Shown here: positions 8,259 through 16,539 of the stretch, piece by piece
Layout of the letters: every line of letters starts with the position of its first letter
How positions within the stretch are numbered: the stretch's first letter is position 1
Source: Verrucomicrobiota bacterium
Lineage (GTDB): Bacteria; Verrucomicrobiota; Verrucomicrobiia; Verrucomicrobiales; Verrucomicrobiaceae
Length of the DNA stretch: 35,800 bases
NCBI GenBank assembly: GCA_026397715.1
Contig: JAPLUN010000314.1
Coordinates: forward strand, 1 to 35,800
Direction of reading: 5' to 3'
Position numbers and translations under genes: made by a program
Notes under the pieces: generated by a model
The model's database searches: none
Told to the model about the DNA's origin: nothing
Seen by the model: the letters and a program-made list of their open reading frames with translations, nothing else

Positions 8259-9152
8259 TCAGCGCGCGATGTGACAACGCAGCACCTCGAAGTGAGTCGC
8301 GGCGGCGCTGATGTTTTCCTCCAGGTTTTCCATGCGAATTTTGTAGGGCGCATCCACCGCCGTGATAAACGGCACACGGCTCGTGCGCGCGAAGACCATG
8401 CCATGATAGCGGCCGGTGATGACAAACCGTGACCGTGCAATGGTTTCAAACGCCTCCTGCGGTCCGGGGTTCGCGATGATCTGCGCCTGAGGAAAACGCT
8501 CCGCCGCCTCGGCGAGCAGCCTGGCATTATCCGCCGGTGCCCCCATCCCCAGCCATGTCACCGACATGCCGCTGGCGGCGAACTGTCGCAGGTAGTGGTT
8601 GATCAGCGCAGTGCGCGCATTGACCGCGCCCGCCGGAACCAAAGTGATGGATCGCATGTCATCCGCTGAAGTTGCGGTTTCAGGCCGGTAGAGGTAGGCG
8701 GCGTCCGGGGCAATTACCACATCCTCACGCCCGCTGAGCTCCTGCGCGATGCGCACGCAGCGCGGTGAACGGAGGGTGATGAAATGCGCCTGCCGCAGAT
8801 AAGGAGCCCACGCTTGCAGCCTGGAGACATCATCCTCTTCGCCGTTGAACTGAAACTGAAAGCCGCAGGAGAGAAAACCCCATGGAATGCGCCGCCGGAT
8901 CGCCTCATCCATGTAGAATTTCATGCAGCGGAAATGCGGTGATTCCATTCCAGCGGCCATTTCTTTGCCGTGGTTGTAAACAATCCCGCCGCCTCCCATG
9001 ACAAGCATGTCCAGGTCCTCCGGCAGGGACTTGGGAAGATCCGAATTGTAGATGACCAGTTCATGCTCTGGCAGCTGCTGCGCAAAGACCAGCGGATAGG
9101 TGTCATCACCGACATTTCCATAACCCGATGCTCCGACGAATGCGATTTTCAT
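8259..9152 (-). CDS. Polysaccharide pyruvyl transferase family protein
   Basis: 297 residues from ATG 9152; an in-frame ATG 15 codons upstream lacks support because 'MKIAFVGASGYGNVGDD' is a typical family start. Diagnostic motifs are 'GNVGDD' near the N-terminus, 'LVMGGGGIVYNHG' at about 65-77, and 'GRYHGMVFA' in the C-terminal half. Enzymes of this family (CsaB, GumL, WcaK/AmsJ-like) transfer pyruvate from phosphoenolpyruvate to sugars of exopolysaccharide or cell-wall polymers; some relatives are glycosyltransferases. No complete polysaccharide operon surrounds it, so the acceptor cannot be named. The stop codon is directly adjacent to that of the convergent gene. Confidence 0.85.
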   Translation of the reverse strand: MKIAFVGASGYGNVGDDTYPLVFAQQLPEHELVIYNSDLPKSLPEDLDMLVMGGGGIVYNHGKEMAAGMESPHFRCMKFYMDEAIRRRIPWGFLSCGFQFQFNGEEDDVSRLQAWAPYLRQAHFITLRSPRCVRIAQELSGREDVVIAPDAAYLYRPETATSADDMRSITLVPAGAVNARTALINHYLRQFAASGMSVTWLGMGAPADNARLLAEAAERFPQAQIIANPGPQEAFETIARSRFVITGRYHGMVFARTSRVPFITAVDAPYKIRMENLEENISAAATHFEVLRCHIAR

Positions 9153-9249
9153 GCGCCGGCATCCTACCACAGGACCAGGCCGGAATGTCACTTCCATGGT
9201 GGACCTGCACCAAAAAAATCCATGCGGCGCAAAATTGCTCTCGCATTAT

Positions 9250-9265
9250 TTAACCTTTTGGTTAA
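9250..9265. promoter_or_regulatory. Perfect palindromic operator (candidate ArsR site)
   Basis: TTAACC and GGTTAA arms separated by TTTT, 31 bases before the ATG of the small secreted protein. A -10-like TATTAT follows at 9267-9272, so a bound repressor would block RNA polymerase. The ArsR gene at 9858 in the same cluster is the obvious candidate binder; sites of the form TAACC-N4-GGTTA are known for some ArsR regulators paired with SRPBCC genes. Confidence 0.55.
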
Positions 9266-9296
9266 CTATTATCCCGGTTACAGACCACTCACTCCT

Positions 9297-9815
9297 ATGA
9301 AAACAAATCTGCTTATCATCACCCTGTCTCTGCTCTCCTGCGCACTCACCAGCACAGCCGGCGAACCTTCCAAACCTTACACCGGCTCCGCCGAGTTTGA
9401 AAAAATGAAAACGCTGGCCGGTGACTGGCAGGCCAAGGCGGACATGGGCCAGGGACCCATGACAGTGACCACGCAATACCGTGTCATCGCCGGCGGCAGC
9501 GCGATCGAGGAACGCATGTTCGCCAACACGCCGAAGGAAATGGTCACCCTCTATCATGAGAAGGACGGCAAACTGGTGCTGACGCATTACTGCATGCTCT
9601 GCAACCGGCCCAGCATGACGCTGGTGAAGTCTGATGACAAATCACTCAGCTTCGACCTTTCCAAGGATAGCGAGATCAAAGTGGACACGGAGAAGCACAT
9701 GCACTCTGCCGTCATCACCTTCGTGGATGCGAATCATCTCACGCAAAACTGGACGCTGTTCGACAACGGCAAGGCCCAGCAGGATCATCCCTTTCAATTT
9801 GAGCGTGTGAAGTAA
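9297..9815 (+). CDS. Small secreted or lipoprotein, DUF1579-like, unknown function
   Basis: 172 residues from ATG 9297, preceded by a promoter-like region with a palindromic operator. The N-terminus is hydrophobic, with a possible lipobox 'LLSC' (cysteine at about residue 14) and, alternatively, a signal peptidase I site near 'STAGE'. The mature part starts 'MKTLAGDWQAKADMG', resembling DUF1579-type beta-barrel proteins, and reads as alternating beta strands ('TVTTQYRVIAGGSAIEE'). A 'CMLC' pair sits mid-protein. The ArsR gene begins 42 bases downstream and an SRPBCC gene follows, so the three are probably co-regulated. Function not known. Confidence 0.75.
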   Translation: MKTNLLIITLSLLSCALTSTAGEPSKPYTGSAEFEKMKTLAGDWQAKADMGQGPMTVTTQYRVIAGGSAIEERMFANTPKEMVTLYHEKDGKLVLTHYCMLCNRPSMTLVKSDDKSLSFDLSKDSEIKVDTEKHMHSAVITFVDANHLTQNWTLFDNGKAQQDHPFQFERVK

Positions 9816-9857
9816 GCCCGCTTGCCAGCCCGGCACGCAGCATCCACTCGTTTCTCC

Positions 9858-10232
9858 ATGAGACGCGCCCCCCAGCCTCTGCTTCTTGATCTTGTCTTTG
9901 CCGCACTCTCTGACGCCACCCGGCGCGGACTGCTGTCACGATTGATTGAGGGCGAGGCCACGGTCGGGACTCTGGCAGAGCCTTTACAGATGTCCCTCCC
10001 GGCCGTCTCCAAGCATCTGCGCGTGCTGGAGGATGCAGGACTGCTCAAGCGCCGGATCGAAGGTCGCACCCATTACATATCCGCCAATCCCAAACCCCTC
10101 CGCGAAGCAGTGAACTGGATCGAACGCCACCGCCAGATGTGGGAAGGCAGCTTCGACAGACTCGCCGCCCTCGTGGAGCAGGCCCCGCCAGAACCGCCTG
10201 CCAAAGTACAGACCAAAACTAAAAAGTCATGA
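9858..10232 (+). CDS. ArsR/SmtB-family transcriptional regulator (autorepressor type)
   Basis: 124 residues from ATG 9858; a TTG at 9822 is in frame but would add 12 residues before the conserved start. The winged helix-turn-helix spans about 15-75: 'ALSDATRRGLLSRL', 'LAEPLQMSLPAVSKHLRVLEDAGLLKRRIEGRTHY'. The cysteine metal-binding motif of metal-sensing ArsR proteins is absent, so it is unlikely to sense metals directly. This subclass (SdpR-like) is commonly encoded just upstream of an SRPBCC/AHSA1 gene, as here: the stop and next start overlap as ATGA, implying translational coupling. It probably binds the palindrome at 9250-9265. Confidence 0.9.
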   Translation: MRRAPQPLLLDLVFAALSDATRRGLLSRLIEGEATVGTLAEPLQMSLPAVSKHLRVLEDAGLLKRRIEGRTHYISANPKPLREAVNWIERHRQMWEGSFDRLAALVEQAPPEPPAKVQTKTKKS

Positions 10233-10711
10233 ACACTCTCGTCGCCGAACAAACCCTCAAACTCACCCGCCGCTTCAAAGCACCGCGAGAGCGCGTCTTT
10301 GCCGCCTTCTCCAGCGCCGAAGCCATCCAGCAATGGTTTGGCTGCGGGCCTCCCCACATCATCGAATGCAGCGCCGACTTCCGCGTGGGTGGCAGCTACC
10401 GCACAAGATCGTACAATCCTGAAACCTCCAAAGCCGTTTCTGCCGTGGGTGTTTACCGTGAGATCACACCGCCCTCGAAGATCGTCTACACCTGGAAATG
10501 GGAGGACGACGAGGACTGGGCTGACTGCGAATCGCTCGTCACCTTTGAGTTCAAGGCCATCGGCGATGAAACCGAACTTCATCTCACCCAGACCGGATTC
10601 CCCAGCGACGACAGCTGCCAGAAGCACACCTACGGCTGGACGGGCTGCCTCGACAAACTGGATGCGGTGCTTGCCGGAGCTCCCGTGCCGGCCTTCAAGT
10701 CCTGCTGCTGA
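10229..10711 (+). CDS. SRPBCC (AHSA1/START-like) domain protein
   Basis: 160 residues of the Bet v1-like AHSA1 family: 'LTRRFKAPRERVFAAFSSAEAIQQWFG' at the N-terminus and 'TYGWTGCLDKLDAVL' near the end, the family's usual opening and closing. The fold is a cavity-forming helix-grip able to bind hydrophobic ligands; most members have no known ligand. Coupled to the ArsR gene by a four-base overlap. The last 17 bases overlap the 3' end of the convergent glycosyltransferase gene. The tail ends Lys-Ser-Cys-Cys. Confidence 0.88.
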   Translation: MNTLVAEQTLKLTRRFKAPRERVFAAFSSAEAIQQWFGCGPPHIIECSADFRVGGSYRTRSYNPETSKAVSAVGVYREITPPSKIVYTWKWEDDEDWADCESLVTFEFKAIGDETELHLTQTGFPSDDSCQKHTYGWTGCLDKLDAVLAGAPVPAFKSCC

Positions 10712-12143
10712 GCTGCCGGGACTGCCTTGTCTGCCGCTGCTTCGCCTGGCGCGGAGCGGCAGGCAGCAGCGCCTGGAACTGCCCTGCCACGGTTTCCCAG
10801 CGAAAGGCCTCACCGCGCACATGCGCCAGTCCTTCTGCGGCCAGACGGCTGCGTTCGGCCTTGCTTTGATACAACGCCTGCAACGCAGCCACGAAAGGCG
10901 CTTCATCCACAAGGCTCCCCGTAGTGTTGATCTCGGGATGAAAGAGCGTGCGCGAACACGGAATTTTGACCGCAGGACTGGCCCATTCACCCAATGCGGA
11001 AGATTCGGGCACGATCTGCGGAATACCGCAGGCCATGCCTTCCATCGTCGTTAGACCCCAGCCTTCGCCGAGTGTCGTGGTCATTTGCACGTCAAGACTG
11101 CTGTAAATGAACTTCAGTCGGCTCACATCCTGCATCTCCCTGATGTCGTCAGCTCCCGTGAGAATCAGCCGGTCGGCGACGCCATAATAGCCGGCCACAC
11201 GGCGAAGATTCCAGCCCGTGTCTTTTTGAGCGCAGTGCAGGAGCAGATGCGCGTCGGCGATGTTGTGCTGCTTGATCCAGGCCGCGAAAATCTGGATCGT
11301 GAGATCGAGACGTTTGCGCGGCTGGTTGCGGTTGACGTTGCCAACGATGAAAGCACCTGGAGGTATAGTCAGCCCCAGTTGCAGCCGCGCTTCATGCTTG
11401 TCCGAGGGTTGAAACACTTCGGTGTCAATGCCGTGCGGAATGACATGACGCCGCCCTTTAAAACCTCCTGCCACAGCCGCACGATGCCCAAAGTCCGTGT
11501 ACCACACAGCCGCATGGAGCCTGTTCAGTTCCCCCATCGCCGCAGTGTCGAGATTGCCGCCATCCACCGGCATATAGCCGATGATTCGGACACCTTCAGG
11601 TGCGGCTTTGGCGAATTCCGCCACGTTCCACCAGTCGTTGTTGATGACAACTGCAGAGGGATCAAACTCGGTGCACAGATGCTTGAAGCGGTTCATTCCC
11701 CACATGTCTCCCCCCTGCCAGGCAGGCATGACTTCATATGGCAGCTCATGGGGTGAGCCATCGTAATTGACCCCTGACACGATGACCTCCCAGTCATGAC
11801 GCAGATGATTCAAAACCGCATGAGTAACCGTGGCGAAGCCGGTGGGAACCAAAGCATCACCGATCCACAGCAAGAGCGGTTTGGATGAACGGGTCAGCCT
11901 CATTCTGCTTCCCGCATGAACCACCGGCCCCTTCACGCCGGGCTGGGCTGCTTCAGCGTTCACACCACTTGCCATCACAGCCATGCAGCTCGGCATTCCT
12001 GTGACGGTCGCCCGCTTGGACATCGGCTTGGATTTCAGCTTCACCGTGCTTTTTTTCTGCAGGCTCACCGAAGCGCACCTGGCTTGCTGCCCTGGAGTCT
12101 TTGCATGGTCGTCTTCACGGCGGTTGTGGGAATGTGTGCTCAT
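10695..12143 (-). CDS. Glycosyltransferase family 4/1 (GT-B)
   Basis: Cytoplasmic GT-B enzyme. The recognisable domain begins at about residue 88 with 'LLLWIGDALVPTGFATVTHAVL' and includes 'HVIPHGIDTEVF', 'VGNVNRNQPRKR' and the donor-site motif 'EGWGLTTMEGMACGIPQIVP', the E-x7-E region of GT4 enzymes. Starting at 12143 gives 482 residues with a Lys/Ser-rich 80-residue extension unlike the family; ATG 11903 would give about 402 residues, nearer the norm. The true start is undecided between these. The C-terminal tail is Gln/Arg-rich. The gene overlaps the convergent SRPBCC gene by 17 bases. Substrate unknown; a second GT4 lies 1.5 kb upstream on the same strand, suggesting surface glycan synthesis. 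Confidence 0.85.
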   Translation of the reverse strand: MSTHSHNRREDDHAKTPGQQARCASVSLQKKSTVKLKSKPMSKRATVTGMPSCMAVMASGVNAEAAQPGVKGPVVHAGSRMRLTRSSKPLLLWIGDALVPTGFATVTHAVLNHLRHDWEVIVSGVNYDGSPHELPYEVMPAWQGGDMWGMNRFKHLCTEFDPSAVVINNDWWNVAEFAKAAPEGVRIIGYMPVDGGNLDTAAMGELNRLHAAVWYTDFGHRAAVAGGFKGRRHVIPHGIDTEVFQPSDKHEARLQLGLTIPPGAFIVGNVNRNQPRKRLDLTIQIFAAWIKQHNIADAHLLLHCAQKDTGWNLRRVAGYYGVADRLILTGADDIREMQDVSRLKFIYSSLDVQMTTTLGEGWGLTTMEGMACGIPQIVPESSALGEWASPAVKIPCSRTLFHPEINTTGSLVDEAPFVAALQALYQSKAERSRLAAEGLAHVRGEAFRWETVAGQFQALLPAAPRQAKQRQTRQSRQLSSRT

Positions 12144-12162
12144 GCCTGTTTGAATATGTATT

Positions 12163-13587
12163 TTATTCGTAATCCAAAATTTTGCATTCCGGCAGCTGAA
12201 GCGCCAATTTTTCCGCCACCGTGTTTTCTATCGGCATGCGGTCTCTGCTGACACGCAGGGCCCGGAGAGATTTGCACGCGGCCAGATGCTCAATCGCTTC
12301 GTCCGTCACCAGGGAGGTCCAGGAAAGATCGAGCTTTGCAAGCTTCGGAATGGACGCGAGATAAGCCAGCGCCGGCACCGGCACCTTCATGCCGCGCAGG
12401 CAAAGGTTGGACACCGTTCCTGCTTCATGGGCAAGCTGGGTCAGCTCTTTCAAATACTCCTCCTTCTTGAGGGGAACCTTGCTCAACGACACCCGCCAGA
12501 TCATGAACGGCCCCTGAGGCAGATCGGCCATGTCCTTGATGTCGAAATCTCCTCCCATTCGCTCTTCAGAACTGGCGGCAGTTTTCACATTAACCCCTCC
12601 CCCATGCGCCAGTACCCACTCCGCCAACTTCACCTGTTCGGGTGCAGCCGGCAGAATGGCTGCCTCGGCAGGCGTTTCGGCTTGAGGAGAAGGTGCATTA
12701 CCGCTCTGCCCGGCTGGCAGCCAGCCTCCCTGCCACGCCACCGCCATTCCGGCCAGCAGCACCAGCACGCCTGCCATCCATGCCCGCCTGCGGCTTGGAG
12801 CCACCCTGGGTTGCATCTGGATCGTGTCTGCACCGGTGGGAATTCTGACCGGCTCTCCCATTGATTTCACCAGCTCACTTCGGGATGGCCGCCGGAAGTT
12901 TTTCCAGTTGTCGCTGTTCTTGAAGAGCTTTTCCAGCACCTGCGTCATGTCGCCGATGCTCTTGCTCTGATCAAGTGCCTCGGGCGCGATGTAGTCGGGC
13001 GTGCCAATCGTCATCCCAGTGGCGGTATAATCCACAGCCTGCTGGCCCATGACCTTGGCCAGGCCAAAATCAGCGACCTTCACATTGCCACGCTCATCGA
13101 CGAGAATGTTCGCCGGCTTGATGTCACGATGCACAATGCCGTGTTCGTGGGCAAACTGCAGCGCCTCACAAACCTGGGTGATGATGGTGAGTATCTGTCT
13201 GGGCTCGGGCGGAGCACGCTTGAGCAGATGCTGCAAATCCATGCCGGAAACGAACTCCATGACGTAGTACATCTGTCCGTCAGGTGTTTCGCCGAAGTCA
13301 TGCACCCCGATGATGTGCGGATGATTCAATTGCGCGAGGGCATGGGCCTCGCGTTTGAAGCGTTCGGCAAAGCTCTCCTTGTTCCGATGCACCTGAGGCA
13401 GCAGTTTCACCGCCACCGTGCGGTTCAGGCTCTTCTGAACCGCCTTGTAAACCGCGCCCATGCCGCCCCGCTCGATGAACTGAAGAAACTTGTAGCTCGG
13501 AATCAATGCATCCAGCTCCTCCGTCGATGGCGGAGTAAAGGGCTCGAAATGAACGGCATCCCCCCCATGGTCATTCGCCTGGTGCAT
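12163..13587 (-). CDS. Membrane Ser/Thr protein kinase with truncated kinase domain and leucine-rich-like C-terminus
   Basis: 474 residues. The N-lobe and half of the C-lobe of a Hanks-type kinase are normal: glycine loop 'ERGGMGAVYKA' (39-49), K61 in 'VAVK', E80, 'HRDIKPAN' (153-160), 'DFG' (173-175) and 'GTPDYIAPE' (195-203). After APE the usual 'DxxSLG' Asp helix and the subdomain X-XI Arg are absent; about 80-90 residues seem deleted in frame, and the protein passes into a basic linker and a membrane span at about 270-290. The outer part (about 400-465) has leucine-rich-repeat-like spacing ('IPKLAKLDLSWTSLVTDEAIEHLAACKSLRAL'). No frameshift explains the gap. Such a kinase is probably inactive or a pseudokinase-like scaffold. 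It lies 19 bases from the next glycosyltransferase gene. Confidence 0.85.
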   Translation of the reverse strand: MHQANDHGGDAVHFEPFTPPSTEELDALIPSYKFLQFIERGGMGAVYKAVQKSLNRTVAVKLLPQVHRNKESFAERFKREAHALAQLNHPHIIGVHDFGETPDGQMYYVMEFVSGMDLQHLLKRAPPEPRQILTIITQVCEALQFAHEHGIVHRDIKPANILVDERGNVKVADFGLAKVMGQQAVDYTATGMTIGTPDYIAPEALDQSKSIGDMTQVLEKLFKNSDNWKNFRRPSRSELVKSMGEPVRIPTGADTIQMQPRVAPSRRRAWMAGVLVLLAGMAVAWQGGWLPAGQSGNAPSPQAETPAEAAILPAAPEQVKLAEWVLAHGGGVNVKTAASSEERMGGDFDIKDMADLPQGPFMIWRVSLSKVPLKKEEYLKELTQLAHEAGTVSNLCLRGMKVPVPALAYLASIPKLAKLDLSWTSLVTDEAIEHLAACKSLRALRVSRDRMPIENTVAEKLALQLPECKILDYE

Positions 13588-13664
13588 GCTGATGATTTAA
13601 GAACAAGGAGGCGGTTTAGCAAGACCCTAGACGCCACAGGGCAAAATAATCACTAGAAATCCCC

Positions 13665-14834
13665 TCACGCCGCCTGGTATGCTGCCAGCAACTGTCCCAC
13701 GCTGCGTTCCCAATTCAGCTCCTGGGTCAGTCGTGCGTGACCGGCGGCTCCCAACGTTTGACGCCGGGATTCGTCGTCGAGGAGAGCGAGAATGGCATCT
13801 CCCAGCTTTTCAGCCGAGTTCTCCATGACGTACACCGCACTCTCTCCCGCTGAGAAGCGGCCTTCCACGGTGCCAAACATGACCATCGGTTTGGCGAAGG
13901 CCATGTATTCCAGCACCTTGTTCATGGTACAGTGGTCGTTGTACGCATTGATCGGGTCACAGGCGACTCCGAGGTCCATGGTCCGCAAAGCACGGCACAG
14001 AAATTCGTCGCTGACTCGTCCCGGCATGCTGAGGTACTCGCTCAGGCCAAGCTGGTCGCGCAATGCGACCAGATCCGCATGCTCCGGCCCGGAGCCCATC
14101 AGCAGAAACTGCACATCGCTGCGCTGGCGGGTTTTGATGATGTGATCAGCGGCACGAATGAGGTAGTCCACCCCATCCGCATTGCCCATGACTCCGATGT
14201 AGCCCACCAGGTGCTTTTTCCCGGCACGCAATGCTTCATCCCGCTGCGCAGCGGTGTGCATGCGGCTCGGCGCTGTACGCACCACAAAGGCGCGATCCTC
14301 ATGCAGCTTCCCACGCTGTTTCACCGCACTCAGCACGCTCTGATTCGTGGCGATCACCACATCCGCCAGCGCAAGCGTGCAACGCTCCGCGATGCGCACC
14401 GCCCAGTACATCAGCCCACGCCTGCCGAACTTAGCCTCAAACATTTCCGGCCACAGATCATGCACATCGAAGATGACTTTCACGCCGCCGAAGAGTTTGA
14501 ACGGCAGCGCCACGAGAAACAGCAGATCAGGCGGATTGCACAGGTGGATGACGTCGAACCCGCCCCGCCGCCAAGTTTTGACCGCGCAGGTCAATTCACC
14601 CCAGAGCGCTGAGGCATACTCAGCGATGAAACCGCCCAGCGATCCGGCCTCGCCGCTGATCCAGTGGCGGTAGATTTGAATGCCTTCGAGCACTTCCTCC
14701 GGCTGCGTGTAGCCACGCATCTGCGGGCAGATGACCGTCACCTCGTGCCCCGCATCACGCAGGGCACAGGCCTCCTGCCACACGCGCCGATCGAAGGGAA
14801 CGGGAAGGTTCTCAACGAGGATGAGGACGCGCAT
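13665..14834 (-). CDS. Glycosyltransferase family 4 (WbnI/WfgS-like), surface glycan synthesis
   Basis: 389 residues, full length for a GT4 enzyme. The N-terminal acceptor domain begins 'MRVLILVENLPVPFDRRVWQEA', a start shared by many exopolysaccharide GT4s, with 'VIHLCNPPDLLF' and 'VIFDVHDLWPEMF'. The C-terminal donor domain has 'VGYIGVMGNADGVDYLI', 'FLLMGSGPE', and 'YNDHCTMNKVLEYMAFAKPMVMF', where the conserved Glu of the E-x7-E site is replaced in the usual GT4 variant 'NKVLEYMA'. It is cytoplasmic or peripheral to the membrane and uses a nucleotide sugar. It starts 12 bases after rseP ends, so may be co-transcribed with it, although the functions seem unrelated. Confidence 0.9.
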   Translation of the reverse strand: MRVLILVENLPVPFDRRVWQEACALRDAGHEVTVICPQMRGYTQPEEVLEGIQIYRHWISGEAGSLGGFIAEYASALWGELTCAVKTWRRGGFDVIHLCNPPDLLFLVALPFKLFGGVKVIFDVHDLWPEMFEAKFGRRGLMYWAVRIAERCTLALADVVIATNQSVLSAVKQRGKLHEDRAFVVRTAPSRMHTAAQRDEALRAGKKHLVGYIGVMGNADGVDYLIRAADHIIKTRQRSDVQFLLMGSGPEHADLVALRDQLGLSEYLSMPGRVSDEFLCRALRTMDLGVACDPINAYNDHCTMNKVLEYMAFAKPMVMFGTVEGRFSAGESAVYVMENSAEKLGDAILALLDDESRRQTLGAAGHARLTQELNWERSVGQLLAAYQAA

Positions 14835-14846
14835 AAGCGGCGAAAA

Positions 14847-16361
14847 TTACGCTCCTGCGGCACCACGCTTCTCTTTGGAGAGCCACTCGATTTTCAAAAC
14901 CTTGCCCTCCTTGGCTCCGCCGCCAAAGAAATCCCCCGTGTCCTTGAGGGTGACAAAAATGATGAAGCCGAAGAGCATCAGCGCACACGCGGTTTGCACG
15001 TATTCGAGAATCCTGCCCTGCGCCGGCTTGCGGCGGATCGCCTCAGCAGCGGCCATGGTGATATGCCCGCCATCCAGCACAGGGAAGGGCATCATGTTGA
15101 GGATGGCCAGATTGATGTTGAACACGACACTGAACCAAAGAACCAGGCGCCAGCCATCCGGGTGCTGGAACAATTTGTAATACAGACGGCCGACTCCCAC
15201 AGGGCCGCTCATGTGCGCAGGGCTGAGATCGGACTTCGGTGAAACCAGTTTGGAAACCAGATTGCCCATGTGCCGCACGGCATCGCTGATCTGCTCCCAT
15301 GGTGTGATGACGCTGGGAGTACGCTTGCCTTCCACATCCCAGGCCACGCCGATCATGGGGTATTCCTGATGATCATCCGTGACCTCCTTGAGATTGTTCT
15401 TGTCCGGGATGCGCGGCAGGATGGGGATTTGGATGACTTTGCCCGCGCGTTCGATGTCCAGCACGATGGTCTTGCCTGCTGTGGCTTTGATGTAATCGCC
15501 AAGATCTCCCATGCTGCGCAGTTGTTTGCCATCAGCACGCAGCACCAGATCATCCGCTTTGATGCCCGCTTCAGCCGCCGGACTGTTTTCAGCAACACTT
15601 CCAACCATGGGTGTCATTTGTCCTTCCAGGCCGATGGAACGCAGCTCGGGCCGCTTGAAGATCGAGCGCCACATGGAAACCGGCTCCGCCTTTTTTTCGC
15701 TGCTTGGCCAGGCCTTGGGATCCACATTGAACTTCAGTACTCCCTGTCCAGGACGCTCCACCTCGAAGGCAATTGTGTCACCTTCGCTGGCTACCACGCC
15801 CCATCGCACACTGTCCACCAGTCCTTCAAAGCGCTTCACCGGCTGACCATCCACCTGAAGGATCTTGTCCCCGGGAAGAATGCCCGCTTTTTGAGCAGGA
15901 CTGTCTTTGGCCACATAGCCGACGATGGAAGTGGTGTGGGACTCGCTCTCCGGCTTGCCCACTACCCAGACGGCCACGGCAAACAAGCAGGCCAGCATGA
16001 AACTGAACAACGGACCGGCAAAAGCCACGATGGCCTTGTCCAGCGGTGTGATCGCCGGCAGCCCTTCCTGGTTCACCTCACCTTCAAGCCCGCCCATCGG
16101 GGCCATCTGCGGCAGCGCCACAAAACCGCCGGCAGGAATGCTGCCAAGCCCGTACTCCACGCCATTGATCGTCTTTTTCCAGAGCGGCTTGCCGAACCAG
16201 ATGTAGAACTTTTCCACCTTCAGCCCACGCCAGCGTGCCGCCAGGAAATGGCCCCACTCGTGAACCACGATCATGAGGTTGAACACGAGGATCACCTCCA
16301 GAATGAGGATGATGAATCGGAGAATTTCACCGAAGGAGCCGAGAGAGGAAAGCCATGCCAT
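14847..16361 (-). CDS. rseP: RIP metalloprotease RseP (site-2 protease)
   Basis: Inner-membrane zinc protease that cuts transmembrane substrates, classically anti-sigma factors after DegS-type cleavage, and clears signal peptide remnants. 504 residues, slightly longer than the usual 450. Zinc motif 'HEWGH' with H34, E35 and H38 in the first membrane segment; third ligand region 'NMMPFPVLDGGH' with D430 near the C-terminus. Two PDZ domains are visible: about 145-210 ('VAKDSPAQKAGILPGDKIL') and about 252-310 ('VAENSPAAEAGIKADDLVL'). A further loop of about 320-380 is longer than in E. coli. The usual dxr/cdsA/bamA neighbours are not here; a cdsA-like gene is 7.5 kb away. Confidence 0.95.
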   Translation of the reverse strand: MAWLSSLGSFGEILRFIILILEVILVFNLMIVVHEWGHFLAARWRGLKVEKFYIWFGKPLWKKTINGVEYGLGSIPAGGFVALPQMAPMGGLEGEVNQEGLPAITPLDKAIVAFAGPLFSFMLACLFAVAVWVVGKPESESHTTSIVGYVAKDSPAQKAGILPGDKILQVDGQPVKRFEGLVDSVRWGVVASEGDTIAFEVERPGQGVLKFNVDPKAWPSSEKKAEPVSMWRSIFKRPELRSIGLEGQMTPMVGSVAENSPAAEAGIKADDLVLRADGKQLRSMGDLGDYIKATAGKTIVLDIERAGKVIQIPILPRIPDKNNLKEVTDDHQEYPMIGVAWDVEGKRTPSVITPWEQISDAVRHMGNLVSKLVSPKSDLSPAHMSGPVGVGRLYYKLFQHPDGWRLVLWFSVVFNINLAILNMMPFPVLDGGHITMAAAEAIRRKPAQGRILEYVQTACALMLFGFIIFVTLKDTGDFFGGGAKEGKVLKIEWLSKEKRGAAGA

Positions 16362-16539
16362 AAAGTTGGAAGGAAGAGATCAGGCGGAGCGCGGCGGAAT
16401 TGCCGGAGCACTGCATGACTGGGTCGGAAAGCTAACACCCCCCCATGGCTGGCGCAAATGTTGCGGGGAAGTTTGTGTTGGGGCCAATATGTGAAATATT
16501 TGCCATCCGCCTTTCTCAAACGTATCCCCACAACGCGCC

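Noticed and set aside
10229..10711. SRPBCC protein as an arsenic- or metal-resistance component because of its ArsR neighbour
   Set aside because: The ArsR protein lacks metal-binding cysteines and no ars genes are nearby.
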